NCBI GenBank assembly: GCA_902590435.1
Contig: CACIWU010000006.1
Location: forward strand, 1 to 42,654
Source of the DNA: an uncultured SAR324 cluster bacterium
Lineage (GTDB): Bacteria; SAR324; NAC60-12
Reading direction: 5' to 3'
DNA length: 42,654 nucleotides
The translations under genes and the position numbers were made by a program. The notes below the pieces were generated by a model. That model had not been told where the DNA came from and searched no databases. It saw only the letters and a list, made by a program, of their open reading frames with translations. Positions 26,167 through 35,455 of this stretch are shown piece after piece. Numbering within the stretch: position 1 is the first letter of the stretch; every line of letters starts with the position of its first letter.

Positions 26167-28059
26167 TTGGGAAATTCTTTAAAAAAATTTGATGTTTTAG
26201 TAATCGGAGGAGGACATGCTGGATGTGAAGCTGCATTAGTTGCATCTAGAATGGGAGCTGAAACACTTTTGATCACTCTTTCACGAGAAACCATAGGTCA
26301 AATGTCATGTAATCCTGCTATTGGTGGGATTGGCAAAGGACATTTGGTCAAAGAGATTGATGCATTGGGTGGTGAAATGGGTAAGGTTGCAGATGCAACG
26401 GGCATTCAATTCAGAGTCCTAAACTCTTCCAGAGGTGCTGCTACTAGAGGAACTAGATGTCAGTCAGACTATCTTGCATATAAAAATGTAATGAGGCAAA
26501 GAATTGAGAGTCAGCCTGGGCTTAAAATAATCGAGGGTCTAGTTGACGAATTATTATTCCATGATGAAAAAGTTGTAGGAATTCGTACTATTAGTGAAGA
26601 ATATTTTGCAAAAACAGTAATTGTGACTACGGGAACATTTCTAAATGGTCAAATTCACAGAGGGAAAGAAAAAATAAATGCAGGAAGAGTTGCGGAACCT
26701 TCAGCAAAAAAACTATCTTTTTGCCTTGCTAATCATTCACTTAAACTTGGTAGAATGAAAACTGGTACTCCTGCTCGCCTAGATAAACGTACTATTGATT
26801 GGACTAAACTAGAGCTGCAACTAGGAGATGAACATCCAAAGAAATTTTCTTTTTGGGATACAGAGATTCTATTACCTCAGGTACCTTGCCATATTGTTTA
26901 CACGAATTCTTCTACACACAAGATAATAAATAATAATTTAGAAAAGTCAGCACTTTATGGCGGTGAAATAAATGGAATTGGCCCCAGGTACTGCCCGTCT
27001 ATTGAGGATAAAATTGTTAAGTTTGCAGATAAAAAAAGACATCAAGTATTTTTAGAACCAATGGGTTTTTCTTCAGAAAGTATAATGATTTACCCCAATG
27101 GATTGTCGACTAGTTTACCTGAAGAAGTTCAATATGAATTTTTGAGAACAATTGAAGGTTTGGAAAAAGTTGAAATTATCGAGCCAGGTTATGCAATTGA
27201 GTATGATATTTTGGATCCTACACAACTTAAATCCTCACTTGAATTGAAAAAAATAAAAAATCTATTTCTTGCAGGCCAAATTAACGGAACTACTGGTTAT
27301 GAGGAAGCTGCAGCACAAGGATTGATGGCGGGAATTAATGCGGTACTTAAAACACGAAATAAACAACCATTTATATTGCAACGTAATGAAGCATATATTG
27401 GAGTTATGATTGATGATTTGATAACTCGAGGGGTAATGGAACCATATCGTATGTTTACCTCTAGAGCAGAATATAGGTTGCACTTACGAGAAGACAATGC
27501 GGATTCACGTTTAAGTAAAAAAGGATGGGATCTAGGTATAATATCAAGAGAAAATTATAATCAGTTTCAGAAAAAGCAAGATTCTATTATTGATTTAATG
27601 GGAAAAATAAAAATTGAAAAAGTTAGTCCTACTAGAACCATTCAAAATGAATTAAAGAAATTGGGAGAATCACCTCTGAAAAAAGTAGCAAAATTTTCAG
27701 ATCTTTTAAGACGTCCAAACCTTAATTTTAAGAAGTTGTTAAATTGTGATTTTTTTATTCAGAAAATAGAATTAGCTAACTACTCATACGAAGTATTTGA
27801 GCAAGTAGAAATATTAATCAAGTACGAAGGTTATTTGGCAAGACAAGATCAAGAATTAAAGCATATAAACAAACTTGAAAGAATTAATCTTCCTGATGAA
27901 ATGGTATTTTACAATATTCCAGGACTTTCACAAGAAGTAATTGAAATATTAGATAAAGCAAGACCAGCTAATCTTGGACAAGCTAGTAGAATAAGTGGAA
28001 TGACGCCTGCGGCAATTTCGATTTTACGCATATATTTAAGGACTAAACAGGCAGCCTAA
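26167..28059 (+). CDS. mnmG: tRNA uridine-5-carboxymethylaminomethyl modification enzyme MnmG (GidA)
   Basis: A 630-residue FAD protein of normal family length. The FAD loop is VLVIGGGHAGCEAALVASRMG, followed by SCNPAIGGIGKGHLVKEIDALGG, MKTGTPARLD, the PRYCPSIEDKI motif, FLAGQINGTTGYEEAAAQG and FTSRAEYRLHLREDNADSRL. With MnmE it installs the cmnm5 group on wobble uridines of several tRNAs. I accept the TTG at 26167 as start because it places eight residues before the FAD motif, as in homologues, and no ATG occurs in frame nearby. No clear Shine-Dalgarno is visible. It ends 8 nt before the EamA gene. Confidence 0.95.
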   Translation: MGNSLKKFDVLVIGGGHAGCEAALVASRMGAETLLITLSRETIGQMSCNPAIGGIGKGHLVKEIDALGGEMGKVADATGIQFRVLNSSRGAATRGTRCQSDYLAYKNVMRQRIESQPGLKIIEGLVDELLFHDEKVVGIRTISEEYFAKTVIVTTGTFLNGQIHRGKEKINAGRVAEPSAKKLSFCLANHSLKLGRMKTGTPARLDKRTIDWTKLELQLGDEHPKKFSFWDTEILLPQVPCHIVYTNSSTHKIINNNLEKSALYGGEINGIGPRYCPSIEDKIVKFADKKRHQVFLEPMGFSSESIMIYPNGLSTSLPEEVQYEFLRTIEGLEKVEIIEPGYAIEYDILDPTQLKSSLELKKIKNLFLAGQINGTTGYEEAAAQGLMAGINAVLKTRNKQPFILQRNEAYIGVMIDDLITRGVMEPYRMFTSRAEYRLHLREDNADSRLSKKGWDLGIISRENYNQFQKKQDSIIDLMGKIKIEKVSPTRTIQNELKKLGESPLKKVAKFSDLLRRPNLNFKKLLNCDFFIQKIELANYSYEVFEQVEILIKYEGYLARQDQELKHINKLERINLPDEMVFYNIPGLSQEVIEILDKARPANLGQASRISGMTPAAISILRIYLRTKQAA

Positions 28060-28067
28060 AAAGATAG

Positions 28068-28958
28068 ATGTTGAAAAGGAATATTATTTCTACTGCACAT
28101 CGTAATGGATTTATAAGCATATTTTTGGCAGTTCCGTTTGTTAGTTTAACGGGTCTTTTTGGAAAATGGATATCAATTTCTCCCTTAATGATAGTGCAAT
28201 GGAGAACTATTTTTGCTTTTATCGCTCTATCTATTGCATTAATTGTATCTCGAAAAAAATTCCTTTTTAATAATTATAGAGAATTCCTCTGGCTTTTTAT
28301 AAGTGGTGTGCTTCTTGGAGCACATTGGGTTGCATTTTTTAAATCTATTCAAGTATCAACTGTAGCTATTGGATTACTTTCTTATGTAAGTTATCCATTA
28401 TTTACTACTATGCTGGAACCCATGTTTTTTAGTGATTCAAAGATAGGTAAAAATTTTCCCTCAACAGTGCTGGTGGTTATTGGTCTTTTATTGATTGCAA
28501 CTTCTAATCGGACAAATGGAGAAATAATTTCTGGATTTGTTTTGGAAGGAGTTTTGTGGGGATTGGTTGCAGGACTTGGTTTTGCGATACTTACCCTCAT
28601 AAATAGATTACATGTGCGTAATCAATCTCCTTTATTACTCACATGCTGGCAAAATGGATTCGCAGCTTTGATTCTCGTACCATGGTCAATTTATGAATCA
28701 TGGATAATAACCAAAAATGACTGGTTTTTATTGTTTTTACTCGGTGTAGTATGTACAGTTGGCGGTCACAGCCTTTTGATAAATGGTCTCCGACATATTC
28801 AAGCTCAATTGGCAAGTTTGTTGATAGCAGGATTAGAACCAATTTTGGCTATATTTTTTGCCTTTTCCTTTTTGGGAGAAATTCCTTCTTTTAGAACTTT
28901 AATTGGTGGGGCATTTATAATAATTGCTACATTAATTATTATAAAAAAATCAATTTAA
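28068..28958 (+). CDS. EamA/DMT-family transporter
   Basis: A 296-residue membrane protein with about ten hydrophobic segments arranged as two EamA repeats (about 15-145 and 160-295). Typical features are VQWRTIFAFIAL, HWVAFFKSIQVSTVAIG, SYVSYPLFTTMLEP and, near the end, QLASLLIAGLEPILAIFFAF with FLGEIPS. The family exports or imports small metabolites and amino acids. The substrate is unknown. It starts 8 nt after mnmG and probably shares its transcript. Confidence 0.88.
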   Translation: MLKRNIISTAHRNGFISIFLAVPFVSLTGLFGKWISISPLMIVQWRTIFAFIALSIALIVSRKKFLFNNYREFLWLFISGVLLGAHWVAFFKSIQVSTVAIGLLSYVSYPLFTTMLEPMFFSDSKIGKNFPSTVLVVIGLLLIATSNRTNGEIISGFVLEGVLWGLVAGLGFAILTLINRLHVRNQSPLLLTCWQNGFAALILVPWSIYESWIITKNDWFLLFLLGVVCTVGGHSLLINGLRHIQAQLASLLIAGLEPILAIFFAFSFLGEIPSFRTLIGGAFIIIATLIIIKKSI

Positions 28959-29114
28959 AAAATAAATTAATACGGTTTTATAATTTGAAATGAAAAATAA
29001 AAAAAATATTTTTATGAATTTTTGAATGAAGAAAAACATGAACACTAACTAAATAATTGTTTTTTTAATTAGTAATTTTAATAATAATTAATAATTTTTT
29101 TTAAATTGTAAAAA

Positions 29115-30107
29115 TCATTTTTTTTCAAGTACTCCAATATCTGGATGAAGTAAGAGTGTACGTTTTTTACCAAAATCTTTTATTTTTAATACCAAAAGAC
29201 CTTCAGCTACATCATCGAAACCTTCGTCGTCCATATATGCACGAATATTTATTAATCCAAAAAATTCTTGATCATCTATTATTGGTGGCATAATTACTAT
29301 TAATATTTTTGCAAAACCATCTTCATTCAAAAAAACTCTTCTTGGGATATTCATATTTTTATAATTACTTTCAAAAACCAAATATCCAGAACGTTTTATA
29401 GATTTTTCGTTGGTAGTATTTTGGATTTGTATTATTAATTCTACTTGCTTTGAATTCCCATCTTTAAAATTAATCTCAAAAACGTTTGTTTTAAGTGATA
29501 ATATTTTTGGAAGAGGAGCGAGTATTTTAGATAAATTACTGTAAGGGTTGAATTTATGCAACCATTGACCAGTGTTTATAACAACTTTTTCTAACAGATT
29601 GCTTACTTCCAGTTGGCCTTCTGTCAAAGAGACTGTGGTAATATTTTTTTTTTCTGAAATACGAAATGATGTTCCTTTTATTCCGATTATAGCCGTTGGA
29701 GTTCTGATTTTTGTCCTTTGTATTCCTTTTCTAAATCTTCCTCTTATAGATCCTTCATTGAGGGTTAAAAGTTTATTGAAATTTCTTTTCCCTTTAATTT
29801 TTTCTTCTGAAAAGTTTAGAATTAATTTAGAATTTTGAAACAAACGTATTCTTGATCCATCCCTATACAGGATGCTAGTTTTAGAATTTGAACTTGTAAG
29901 AATTTTATTGCCGTTAAATAGTAACATACCCTCACGGGCGTATTCACCCCTCTGAGATTCTTTAGTTTTGACTTTAACTGTGCCTTCAAGATTTATTAAA
30001 GTTGCAATAACATCAGGTATTCTACTATTTGCTGATAAAAATTCTTGACTGTCGCAAGTTAATATAAAAATTATAATCAGGTATTTTAAGGAAAAGAATC
30101 TAGACAT
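29115..30107 (-). CDS. secreted FecR-domain protein
   Basis: A 330-residue protein with an N-terminal signal sequence (FFSLKYLIIIFILTCDSQ). A FecR domain follows at about 30-190: GTVKVKTKESQRGEYAREGMLLF, KILTSSNSKTSILYRDGSRIRL, and TPTAIIGIKGTSFRI. The remaining part (about 210-330) is a beta-rich region resembling an Ig-like extracellular module. The Cys in LTCDSQ might be a lipobox variant, so lipid anchoring is possible. Classical FecR proteins relay signals to ECF sigma factors, but this one lacks a transmembrane anti-sigma tail and no sigma factor is adjacent. It is therefore more likely a free-standing envelope FecR-domain protein. Function unknown. Confidence 0.8.
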   Translation of the reverse strand: MSRFFSLKYLIIIFILTCDSQEFLSANSRIPDVIATLINLEGTVKVKTKESQRGEYAREGMLLFNGNKILTSSNSKTSILYRDGSRIRLFQNSKLILNFSEEKIKGKRNFNKLLTLNEGSIRGRFRKGIQRTKIRTPTAIIGIKGTSFRISEKKNITTVSLTEGQLEVSNLLEKVVINTGQWLHKFNPYSNLSKILAPLPKILSLKTNVFEINFKDGNSKQVELIIQIQNTTNEKSIKRSGYLVFESNYKNMNIPRRVFLNEDGFAKILIVIMPPIIDDQEFFGLINIRAYMDDEGFDDVAEGLLVLKIKDFGKKRTLLLHPDIGVLEKK

Positions 30108-30186
30108 AAATTTTTATCCAATTGCCATTATTGGGATTCTTAATAGATCTTGGTGGCAAATCATTTGGATAGTCTAAATAAAATTA

Positions 30187-31185
30187 CTAACCAGATACTA
30201 ACACTTCTGCAATTTGAAGCGAGTTAAGTGCTGCTCCTTTATAAAGCTGGTCTGCAACTACCCAAAATGTTAATCCTTTTGGATGAGATATATCTTCCCG
30301 AATTCGCCCAACAAATGTATCAATGGTCTTATCAGCTTCCCAAGGCATCGGATATCCTCTATCAACAGGATCATCTTTTACCACAATTCCAGGAGACTCT
30401 CTAAGAATTTCACGTGCATTTTCTGCAGTCAACTTATCTTCAGTTTCAATCCATACTGCTTCTGAATGAGCTCTTAAAATAGGAACTCTAACACAAGTTG
30501 CAGAAATTTTCATATCAGGAGAATTCATAATTTTTTTGGTTTCATTTACCATCTTCATTTCTTCCCTCGTGTATCCGTTTTCAAGAAATATATCAACATG
30601 AGGAAAAAGATTGAATGCTATTTGTGCAGGGAAAGATTTTACTTCCATAGGTTCATTTTTGACCCATGCTTTGGTTTGATCTATTAACTCTTGCATGCCC
30701 TTTGAACCAGCTCCTGAAGTGGCTTGATATGTTGAAACAACTACTCTTCGGATTGTTGCTGCTTTGTGTAATGGATTTAGTGCTACAACCATTTGAATAG
30801 TTGAGCAATTAGGGTTAGCAATTATTCCATTGTGTTTAAATACCATTTCTTTGTTTATCTCAGGAACCACAAGTGGTACATTGGGATCCATTCTGAAAGC
30901 ACTACTGTTATCTATTACTAATGATCCAGAATCAACTGCTTTTTGAACAAATTCCTTACTTCTTCCTTTACCTGCAGAAAAAAAGGCTAGATCTACTCCC
31001 TGAAATGATTTTTCCGTTAATTCCTCTACAATTAATTTTTCACCGCAAAATTCTAATTCTTTTCCGACGGATCTTTTTGATGCAAGTAATTTGAGTTTTT
31101 TAACTGGGAAATTTCGCGATTCCATTAATTTTAAGAATTCTATTCCTACAGCTCCGGTTGCTCCGGCGATAGCTACATTTTTCAA
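30187..31185 (-). CDS. asd: aspartate-semialdehyde dehydrogenase
   Basis: A 332-residue enzyme with NADP loop IAGATGAVGIEFLKLM, the SKRSVGKEL phosphate-binding segment, FSAGKGRSKEF and the catalytic Cys in IANPNCSTIQMV. The acid-base His occurs in VPILRAHSEAVWIE. It reduces aspartyl phosphate to aspartate semialdehyde for lysine, threonine, methionine and diaminopimelate synthesis. Length and motif order are normal for the bacterial Gram-negative-type Asd with the short insertion. It is followed by the FecR gene and preceded by tdk on the same strand, with gaps of 79 and 97 nt. Confidence 0.96.
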   Translation of the reverse strand: MKNVAIAGATGAVGIEFLKLMESRNFPVKKLKLLASKRSVGKELEFCGEKLIVEELTEKSFQGVDLAFFSAGKGRSKEFVQKAVDSGSLVIDNSSAFRMDPNVPLVVPEINKEMVFKHNGIIANPNCSTIQMVVALNPLHKAATIRRVVVSTYQATSGAGSKGMQELIDQTKAWVKNEPMEVKSFPAQIAFNLFPHVDIFLENGYTREEMKMVNETKKIMNSPDMKISATCVRVPILRAHSEAVWIETEDKLTAENAREILRESPGIVVKDDPVDRGYPMPWEADKTIDTFVGRIREDISHPKGLTFWVVADQLYKGAALNSLQIAEVLVSG

Positions 31186-31282
31186 TTTTTTTCTATCAAT
31201 AATAGTTATTTATGTTTAATAAAATATTCGTTTGTATTTATATTAATAAAATATTTTTTTGTACAAGTTATTTTAATGCCAT

Positions 31283-31864
31283 TTATTTAATACTTTTTTT
31301 AGACTTAAAATGTTTTCTGCAAACAGAAATGTAAGAATCATTCCCACCAATCAAAATCTGCTTACCTTGAATTGCTGGTTTACCTTTTTTATCAATTCTC
31401 AATACCATTGTTGCTTTTTTACCACAATGACATACAGTTTTTATTTCTATCAATTCGTCCGCCCAAGCCAGCAAATTAAGGCTGCCATCAAAAGGTTCAC
31501 CTTTAAAATCTGTTCTTAAACCGTATGTTAAAACTGGAACATCTAGTCTATCAACTACCTCTCCAAGTTCAAAAACCTGTTTCTTTGTTAAAAATTGAGC
31601 TTCATCAAGCAAAACACAACTCAAAGGAGTCTTATTGTTTACTTTTTTAGCCAAAGCCAATAAGTTATCTTCGGAACTAAAACTTACTGCATTTGTTTCC
31701 AGTCCAATTCTAGAACGAACCTTGGTTTTAGTGTGGCGATCATCTATAGATGGCTTTAGAACGAGTGTATTCATCCCTCGCTCATGGTAATTATATGCCG
31801 ACTGAAGTAGGGTCGTGGTTTTACCCGCATTCATCGCGGAATAATAAAAATATAACTTTGCCAT
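31283..31864 (-). CDS. tdk: thymidine kinase
   Basis: A 193-residue type II thymidine kinase. The P-loop is [13 protein letters not shown]. The Asp of [10 protein letters not shown] acts with the lasso loop near [11 protein letters not shown] zinc site is provided by CHCGKKA and a late CRKH, although spacing suggests three Cys and one His-type ligand rather than four Cys. It phosphorylates thymidine for salvage. Its length is the same as E. coli Tdk. The gene runs away from the clpB side, so the 600-nt gap to clpB is divergent. Confidence 0.95.
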   Translation of the reverse strand: MAKLYFYYSAMNAGKTTTLLQSAYNYHERGMNTLVLKPSIDDRHTKTKVRSRIGLETNAVSFSSEDNLLALAKKVNNKTPLSCVLLDEAQFLTKKQVFELGEVVDRLDVPVLTYGLRTDFKGEPFDGSLNLLAWADELIEIKTVCHCGKKATMVLRIDKKGKPAIQGKQILIGGNDSYISVCRKHFKSKKSIK

Positions 31865-32026
31865 CTGACTAAGAAATAAAAAATGATGATCTCAACAATA
31901 ATCTCCATTCAATTTAGCTTTGGAATGGCAAAGGTAATAATTAGTATTATAGAACATACCAACTAATAAATTAAAAAATCATAATTATACTAGCAGATCA
32001 GATCTAAATAATAAAGGGAGGATTTA

Positions 32027-32050
32027 ATGAAACCTATTTCAGATTTATGA
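32027..32050 (+). CDS. possible leader peptide MKPISDL
   Basis: GGGAGG lies 6 nt before ATG at 32027, one of the better ribosome-binding sites in the window. The frame stops after seven codons. Its stop overlaps ATGA with a second frame (32047-32115, 22 codons) running into the structured element. A leader peptide, a decayed gene start or coincidence are all possible. Confidence 0.25.
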   Translation: MKPISDL

Positions 32051-32078
32051 AGGCACGTTTGTTGCTCATATATTTAAA

Positions 32079-32186
32079 GGGCCCCGGAGAGTGGCTCCGC
32101 CACTTGAATTCGTAAACGAGTTCATGAATTAAAATCCTAAGCCAAATTTAATACCAGGGATTTGTTCCATATTCGCTCCGGGGCTT
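32079..32186. ncRNA. candidate structured RNA of unknown family
   Basis: GCCCCGGAG (32081-32089) pairs perfectly with CTCCGGGGC (32176-32184). Inside are three stems: AGTGGC-TCC-GCCACT (32090-32104), GAATTCG-TAAA-CGAGTTC, and AAATCC pairing with GGATTT. The result is a compact four-way junction of about 105 nt, much richer in G+C than its flanks. No tRNA T-loop, SRP apical loop or tmRNA/RNase P motif is present on either strand. The strand is undetermined because the pairing is nearly symmetrical. It could be a cis-regulatory leader, a small RNA or a palindromic repeat element. Confidence 0.55.
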
Positions 32187-32413
32187 GACTTCAAAAGATA
32201 CAGATTTCCCCGATACATATCAAGTAAGAATTTTAAAAAAATTACAATTATTTAAAAAAATAATTTTGCTTTCAGCGCAACTTTTTTTTTACCAGATTCC
32301 ACCTCTCTGATATTTATATTTTTATTAAAAAAATTATTATTTTTTGAATAAATATTGAATCAAAAAAAAATTTTATTTTTTTTGAATTTATATATTTTAT
32401 TAAAAAATTCATC

Positions 32414-32442
32414 TTGATGCTTTGTTAGCACTCTAGTATAGT
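32414..32442 (+). promoter_or_regulatory. sigma70-type promoter of clpB
   Basis: TTGATG (32414-32419) and TATAGT (32437-32442) with an ideal 17-nt spacer. The -10 box lies inside the spacer of the CIRCE element, so HrcA binding would block RNA polymerase directly. Distance to the clpB ATG leaves a leader of about 24 nt. Confidence 0.75.
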
Positions 32443-32451
32443 GAGTGCTAA
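32425..32451. promoter_or_regulatory. CIRCE operator (HrcA site)
   Basis: TTAGCACTC-N9-GAGTGCTAA is a perfect match to the CIRCE consensus, ending 21 nt before the clpB start. HrcA is the known repressor. This predicts heat-shock induction of clpB by HrcA release. CIRCE more often controls groESL and dnaK, so a clpB copy is somewhat less common. Confidence 0.95.
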
Positions 32452-32472
32452 ATATATATTTATACAAAATTT

Positions 32473-35076
32473 ATGGATACTCAAAAATTTACTGAAAAAT
32501 CTATATCAGCTCTGGAAACAGCTCAAAGAGATGCTTTGCGTCGAAAGAATACCGAGTTGTCAACTCTCCATCTTTTTAATGCTTTAGTATTTCAAGAAAA
32601 TGGCTTAGTTCCAAGAATACTTGAAAAAATGGAGTTAGATCTTCCACTATTAAAGGGATTATTGGAAAAATCTTTAAAATCATTACCTTCTTATAGTGGA
32701 AGTACAGTTGGAAACCTTATTTCAAGTGGACAAATGAATCAGCTTCTTTTTAATGCAGAAGATGAAGCTAAAAAATTACATGACGAATTCATAAGTGTAG
32801 AACATCTTTTGCTAGCCTTTTCTCAAGAGAAAAGCAAAGATCCAGTTGGGAAATTATTTCATGAAACTGGCCTAACTAGAGAAAATTTAAAAAATATGAT
32901 TAATGAAATACGTGGAAGTAATCGTGTTACCAATAGTAATCCTGAGCAGACATTTGAAGCGCTTCAAAAATTTAGTTCAGATCTAAGCCAAATGGCAAGA
33001 GACGGGAAGCTTGACCCTGTAATCGGAAGAGATGATGAAATTCGTAGAGTGATTCAGGTACTTTCTCGTCGGACAAAAAACAATCCAGTACTCATTGGTG
33101 AGCCAGGTGTTGGTAAAACTGCTATTGCAGAGGGCTTAGCACAGCGAATTGTAAGAAATGATGTCCCCGATAGCTTAAGGGATAAAAAGCTTGTTTCACT
33201 TGATATGGGCTCACTAATAGCAGGAGCTAAATTTAGAGGTGAATTTGAAGAACGCTTGAAGGCTGTACTTAATGAAGTATTGGACTCAGAAGGAAAAATA
33301 TTCCTTTTTATTGATGAACTACATACAGTGGTTGGTGCTGGAAAAATTGAAGGTTCAATGGATGCTGGAAATCTTTTAAAGCCTATGTTGGCTCGAGGGG
33401 AATTAAATTGTATCGGAGCAACAACTTTAGAAGAGTATAGAAAAAACGTTGAAAAGGATCCTGCGCTTGAAAGGAGATTCCAGCCAGTTTTGGTAGATCA
33501 ACCTTCTGTTGAAGACACAATATCAATTTTAAGAGGCTTGAAGGAACGTTATGAAATTCACCACGGCGTAAGAATTAAGGATGTTGCATTGATTGCTGCA
33601 GCAACTCTTTCATATCGTTATATTTCTGATCGGTTCCTTCCAGATAAAGCGATTGACTTAATGGATGAAGCAGCATCTCGATTGAGAGTTGAAATAAATT
33701 CAATGCCATCGGAAATGGATGAAATATCAAGACGAATTTTACAACTTCAAATCGAAAAAGAAGCATTGAAGAAAGAAAAAGATGATGCATCTAATAGCAG
33801 ATTAAAAAAACTTTCTAAGGAATTAGTTGAATTAAAAAGTAATTTTGATACTTTGAGCCTTCAATTAGAAAAAGAAAAATCAGGTTTACAAATTCAAAGT
33901 GACTTAAAGCAAAAAATTGAAGAAGTTAGACTTCAAATTGAAAGAGCTCGTCAGGATTATAATCTAGAGGAAGCTGCTCGTTTAGAATATGGTGTTCTTC
34001 CCGAATTAGAAAAAAAACAAGAAGGTTTTATAAAATCAAAGGAAAAATCAAATTTTAACCTTCTTAAGGAAGAAGTTGACGCAGATGACATTGCAGATAT
34101 TGTTTGTCATTGGACTGGTATTCCGGTACAAAAATTAATAGAGGGTGAAGGAGAAAAATTACTTCGTTTGCCAGAAGAACTTAATAATCGTGTTGTTGGA
34201 CAAGATGATGCTATAAAAGTTGTTTCAGAGTCAGTAATTAGGGCAAGATCTGGAATAAATGATCCTAACAGGCCACTTGGAAGTTTTATATTTCTAGGGC
34301 CAACAGGAGTCGGTAAAACTGAATTAGCAAGATCTTTAGCTGAATGTTTATTTGATGATGAACAAAATATGATTCGAATTGATATGAGCGAATATATGGA
34401 AAAACATTCAATATCTAGACTTATAGGTGCTCCACCAGGTTATGTAGGATTTGAAGAAGGTGGACAGCTTACAGAGTTAGTAAGAAGGAAACCTTACAGT
34501 GTTGTTTTATTAGATGAAATTGAAAAGGCACATAGTGATGTATTTAATATTTTGTTACAAATACTTGATGATGGTAGGTTGACTGATTCCCATGGGAGAA
34601 CTGTGGATTTTAAAAATACAATGATTATTATGACATCAAATATCGGAAGTGAAAAATTGAATTTAGATGTTCATGATAAATTGGTAAGCAATTCTGTAAA
34701 AGAGGAACAAAAAAAATTGATAGAGAATGATTTAATAAAATATTTCCGTCCTGAATTTTTAAACAGAATTGATGATATTGTTTTTTTCCATCCACTTATT
34801 AAAGATCATATTAATGGAATTATAAAAATTCAATTAGCTCGTCTTAAAAAACGATTGGAAGATAGAAACATATTTTTGAAAATAAATGATAATACTGTTA
34901 ACCATCTGGCTGAAGTTGGATTTGACTCACGTTATGGCGCTCGTCATCTAAAACGTGCAATTCAAAAAGAACTGGAAACTGCTTTGGCCAAGTCTATTTT
35001 GTCAGGAGGAGTTAAAGAAGGTCAGAAAATAACTGCAAATTATACTTCTGGGAAAATATCTTTTGATAAAAATTAG
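32473..35076 (+). CDS. clpB: ATP-dependent disaggregase ClpB
   Basis: An 867-residue Hsp100 protein. The Clp N domain (about 1-145) precedes AAA1 with [15 protein letters not shown] and [13 protein letters not shown]. The long coiled-coil M domain (about 400-525) separates ClpB from ClpA and ClpC. AAA2 contains [27 protein letters not shown] and the sensor-2 GARHLKR near the end. With DnaK/DnaJ/GrpE it rescues aggregated proteins. No ClpP-binding IGF loop is expected or seen. The gene has its own promoter controlled by CIRCE. Length is typical (850-870). Confidence 0.97.
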   Translation: MDTQKFTEKSISALETAQRDALRRKNTELSTLHLFNALVFQENGLVPRILEKMELDLPLLKGLLEKSLKSLPSYSGSTVGNLISSGQMNQLLFNAEDEAKKLHDEFISVEHLLLAFSQEKSKDPVGKLFHETGLTRENLKNMINEIRGSNRVTNSNPEQTFEALQKFSSDLSQMARDGKLDPVIGRDDEIRRVIQVLSRRTKNNPVLIGEPGVGKTAIAEGLAQRIVRNDVPDSLRDKKLVSLDMGSLIAGAKFRGEFEERLKAVLNEVLDSEGKIFLFIDELHTVVGAGKIEGSMDAGNLLKPMLARGELNCIGATTLEEYRKNVEKDPALERRFQPVLVDQPSVEDTISILRGLKERYEIHHGVRIKDVALIAAATLSYRYISDRFLPDKAIDLMDEAASRLRVEINSMPSEMDEISRRILQLQIEKEALKKEKDDASNSRLKKLSKELVELKSNFDTLSLQLEKEKSGLQIQSDLKQKIEEVRLQIERARQDYNLEEAARLEYGVLPELEKKQEGFIKSKEKSNFNLLKEEVDADDIADIVCHWTGIPVQKLIEGEGEKLLRLPEELNNRVVGQDDAIKVVSESVIRARSGINDPNRPLGSFIFLGPTGVGKTELARSLAECLFDDEQNMIRIDMSEYMEKHSISRLIGAPPGYVGFEEGGQLTELVRRKPYSVVLLDEIEKAHSDVFNILLQILDDGRLTDSHGRTVDFKNTMIIMTSNIGSEKLNLDVHDKLVSNSVKEEQKKLIENDLIKYFRPEFLNRIDDIVFFHPLIKDHINGIIKIQLARLKKRLEDRNIFLKINDNTVNHLAEVGFDSRYGARHLKRAIQKELETALAKSILSGGVKEGQKITANYTSGKISFDKN

Positions 35077-35455
35077 TTCTTTTCATAAAATTAAAGTATG
35101 GTTGTTAATTTTTTTATTTAAAAAATCCCTCAAAAATTTTAAGTATAAAAAAATAGTAATTGATATAATTTTATTTAATACTTGAATATTTCTAAAAAAA
35201 TTCATATAAACAGTTGAAATAAGTGTGTCTTTAATTTTTTTAAAGTACATTCAAATCGCAATAACATGCGAATATTTATGTTATGGTATAGATTCAAAAT
35301 ATTTTTGTAATGAATGATTCTAAAGTAGAATTAATGATTTTCAATATTTTGTTTTTTTCCATCATCAGTTGCCGATAAAATTGAAATTTTAATACGGCTA
35401 TAAATTTGGACTACATGGTTTGTAGACCGATAAATTATTTAGTATAGGAGATAAT
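35077..35455. other. 379-nt intergenic region before the ABC operon
   Basis: AT-rich. It contains a 7-bp inverted repeat ATAACAT-N10-ATGTTAT (35261-35284) and a small hairpin CTACA-TGGTT-TGTAG just before the binding-protein gene. No clear terminator follows clpB, and I could not fix a promoter. Confidence 0.45.
35261..35284. promoter_or_regulatory. possible operator (inverted repeat)
   Basis: ATAACAT and ATGTTAT are exact inverted repeats separated by 10 nt, one turn of helix centre-to-centre suited to a dimeric regulator. TATAGAT follows at 35287. It lies about 170 nt upstream of the binding-protein gene. No regulator gene is adjacent, so the assignment is speculative. Confidence 0.3.

Larger units (their letters stand above)
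31865..32472. other. 608-nt divergent intergenic region with RNA candidate and heat-shock control
   Basis: It holds a short ORF with a strong Shine-Dalgarno (32027-32050), a GC-richer multi-hairpin element (about 32079-32186), A/T-rich spacer and the clpB promoter with CIRCE. Most of this region is not accounted for by ordinary promoters. Confidence 0.6.

Noticed and set aside
28959-29114. Bidirectional terminator between the convergent EamA and FecR genes
   Set aside because: Only imperfect A/T pairings with bulges could be drawn, not distinguishable from background.
32079-32186. SRP RNA, 6S RNA or tRNA-Sec for the structured element
   Set aside because: No SRP apical GGAA/AGCAG region, no 6S-type single long bulged hairpin and no T-loop with TTCGA on either strand.
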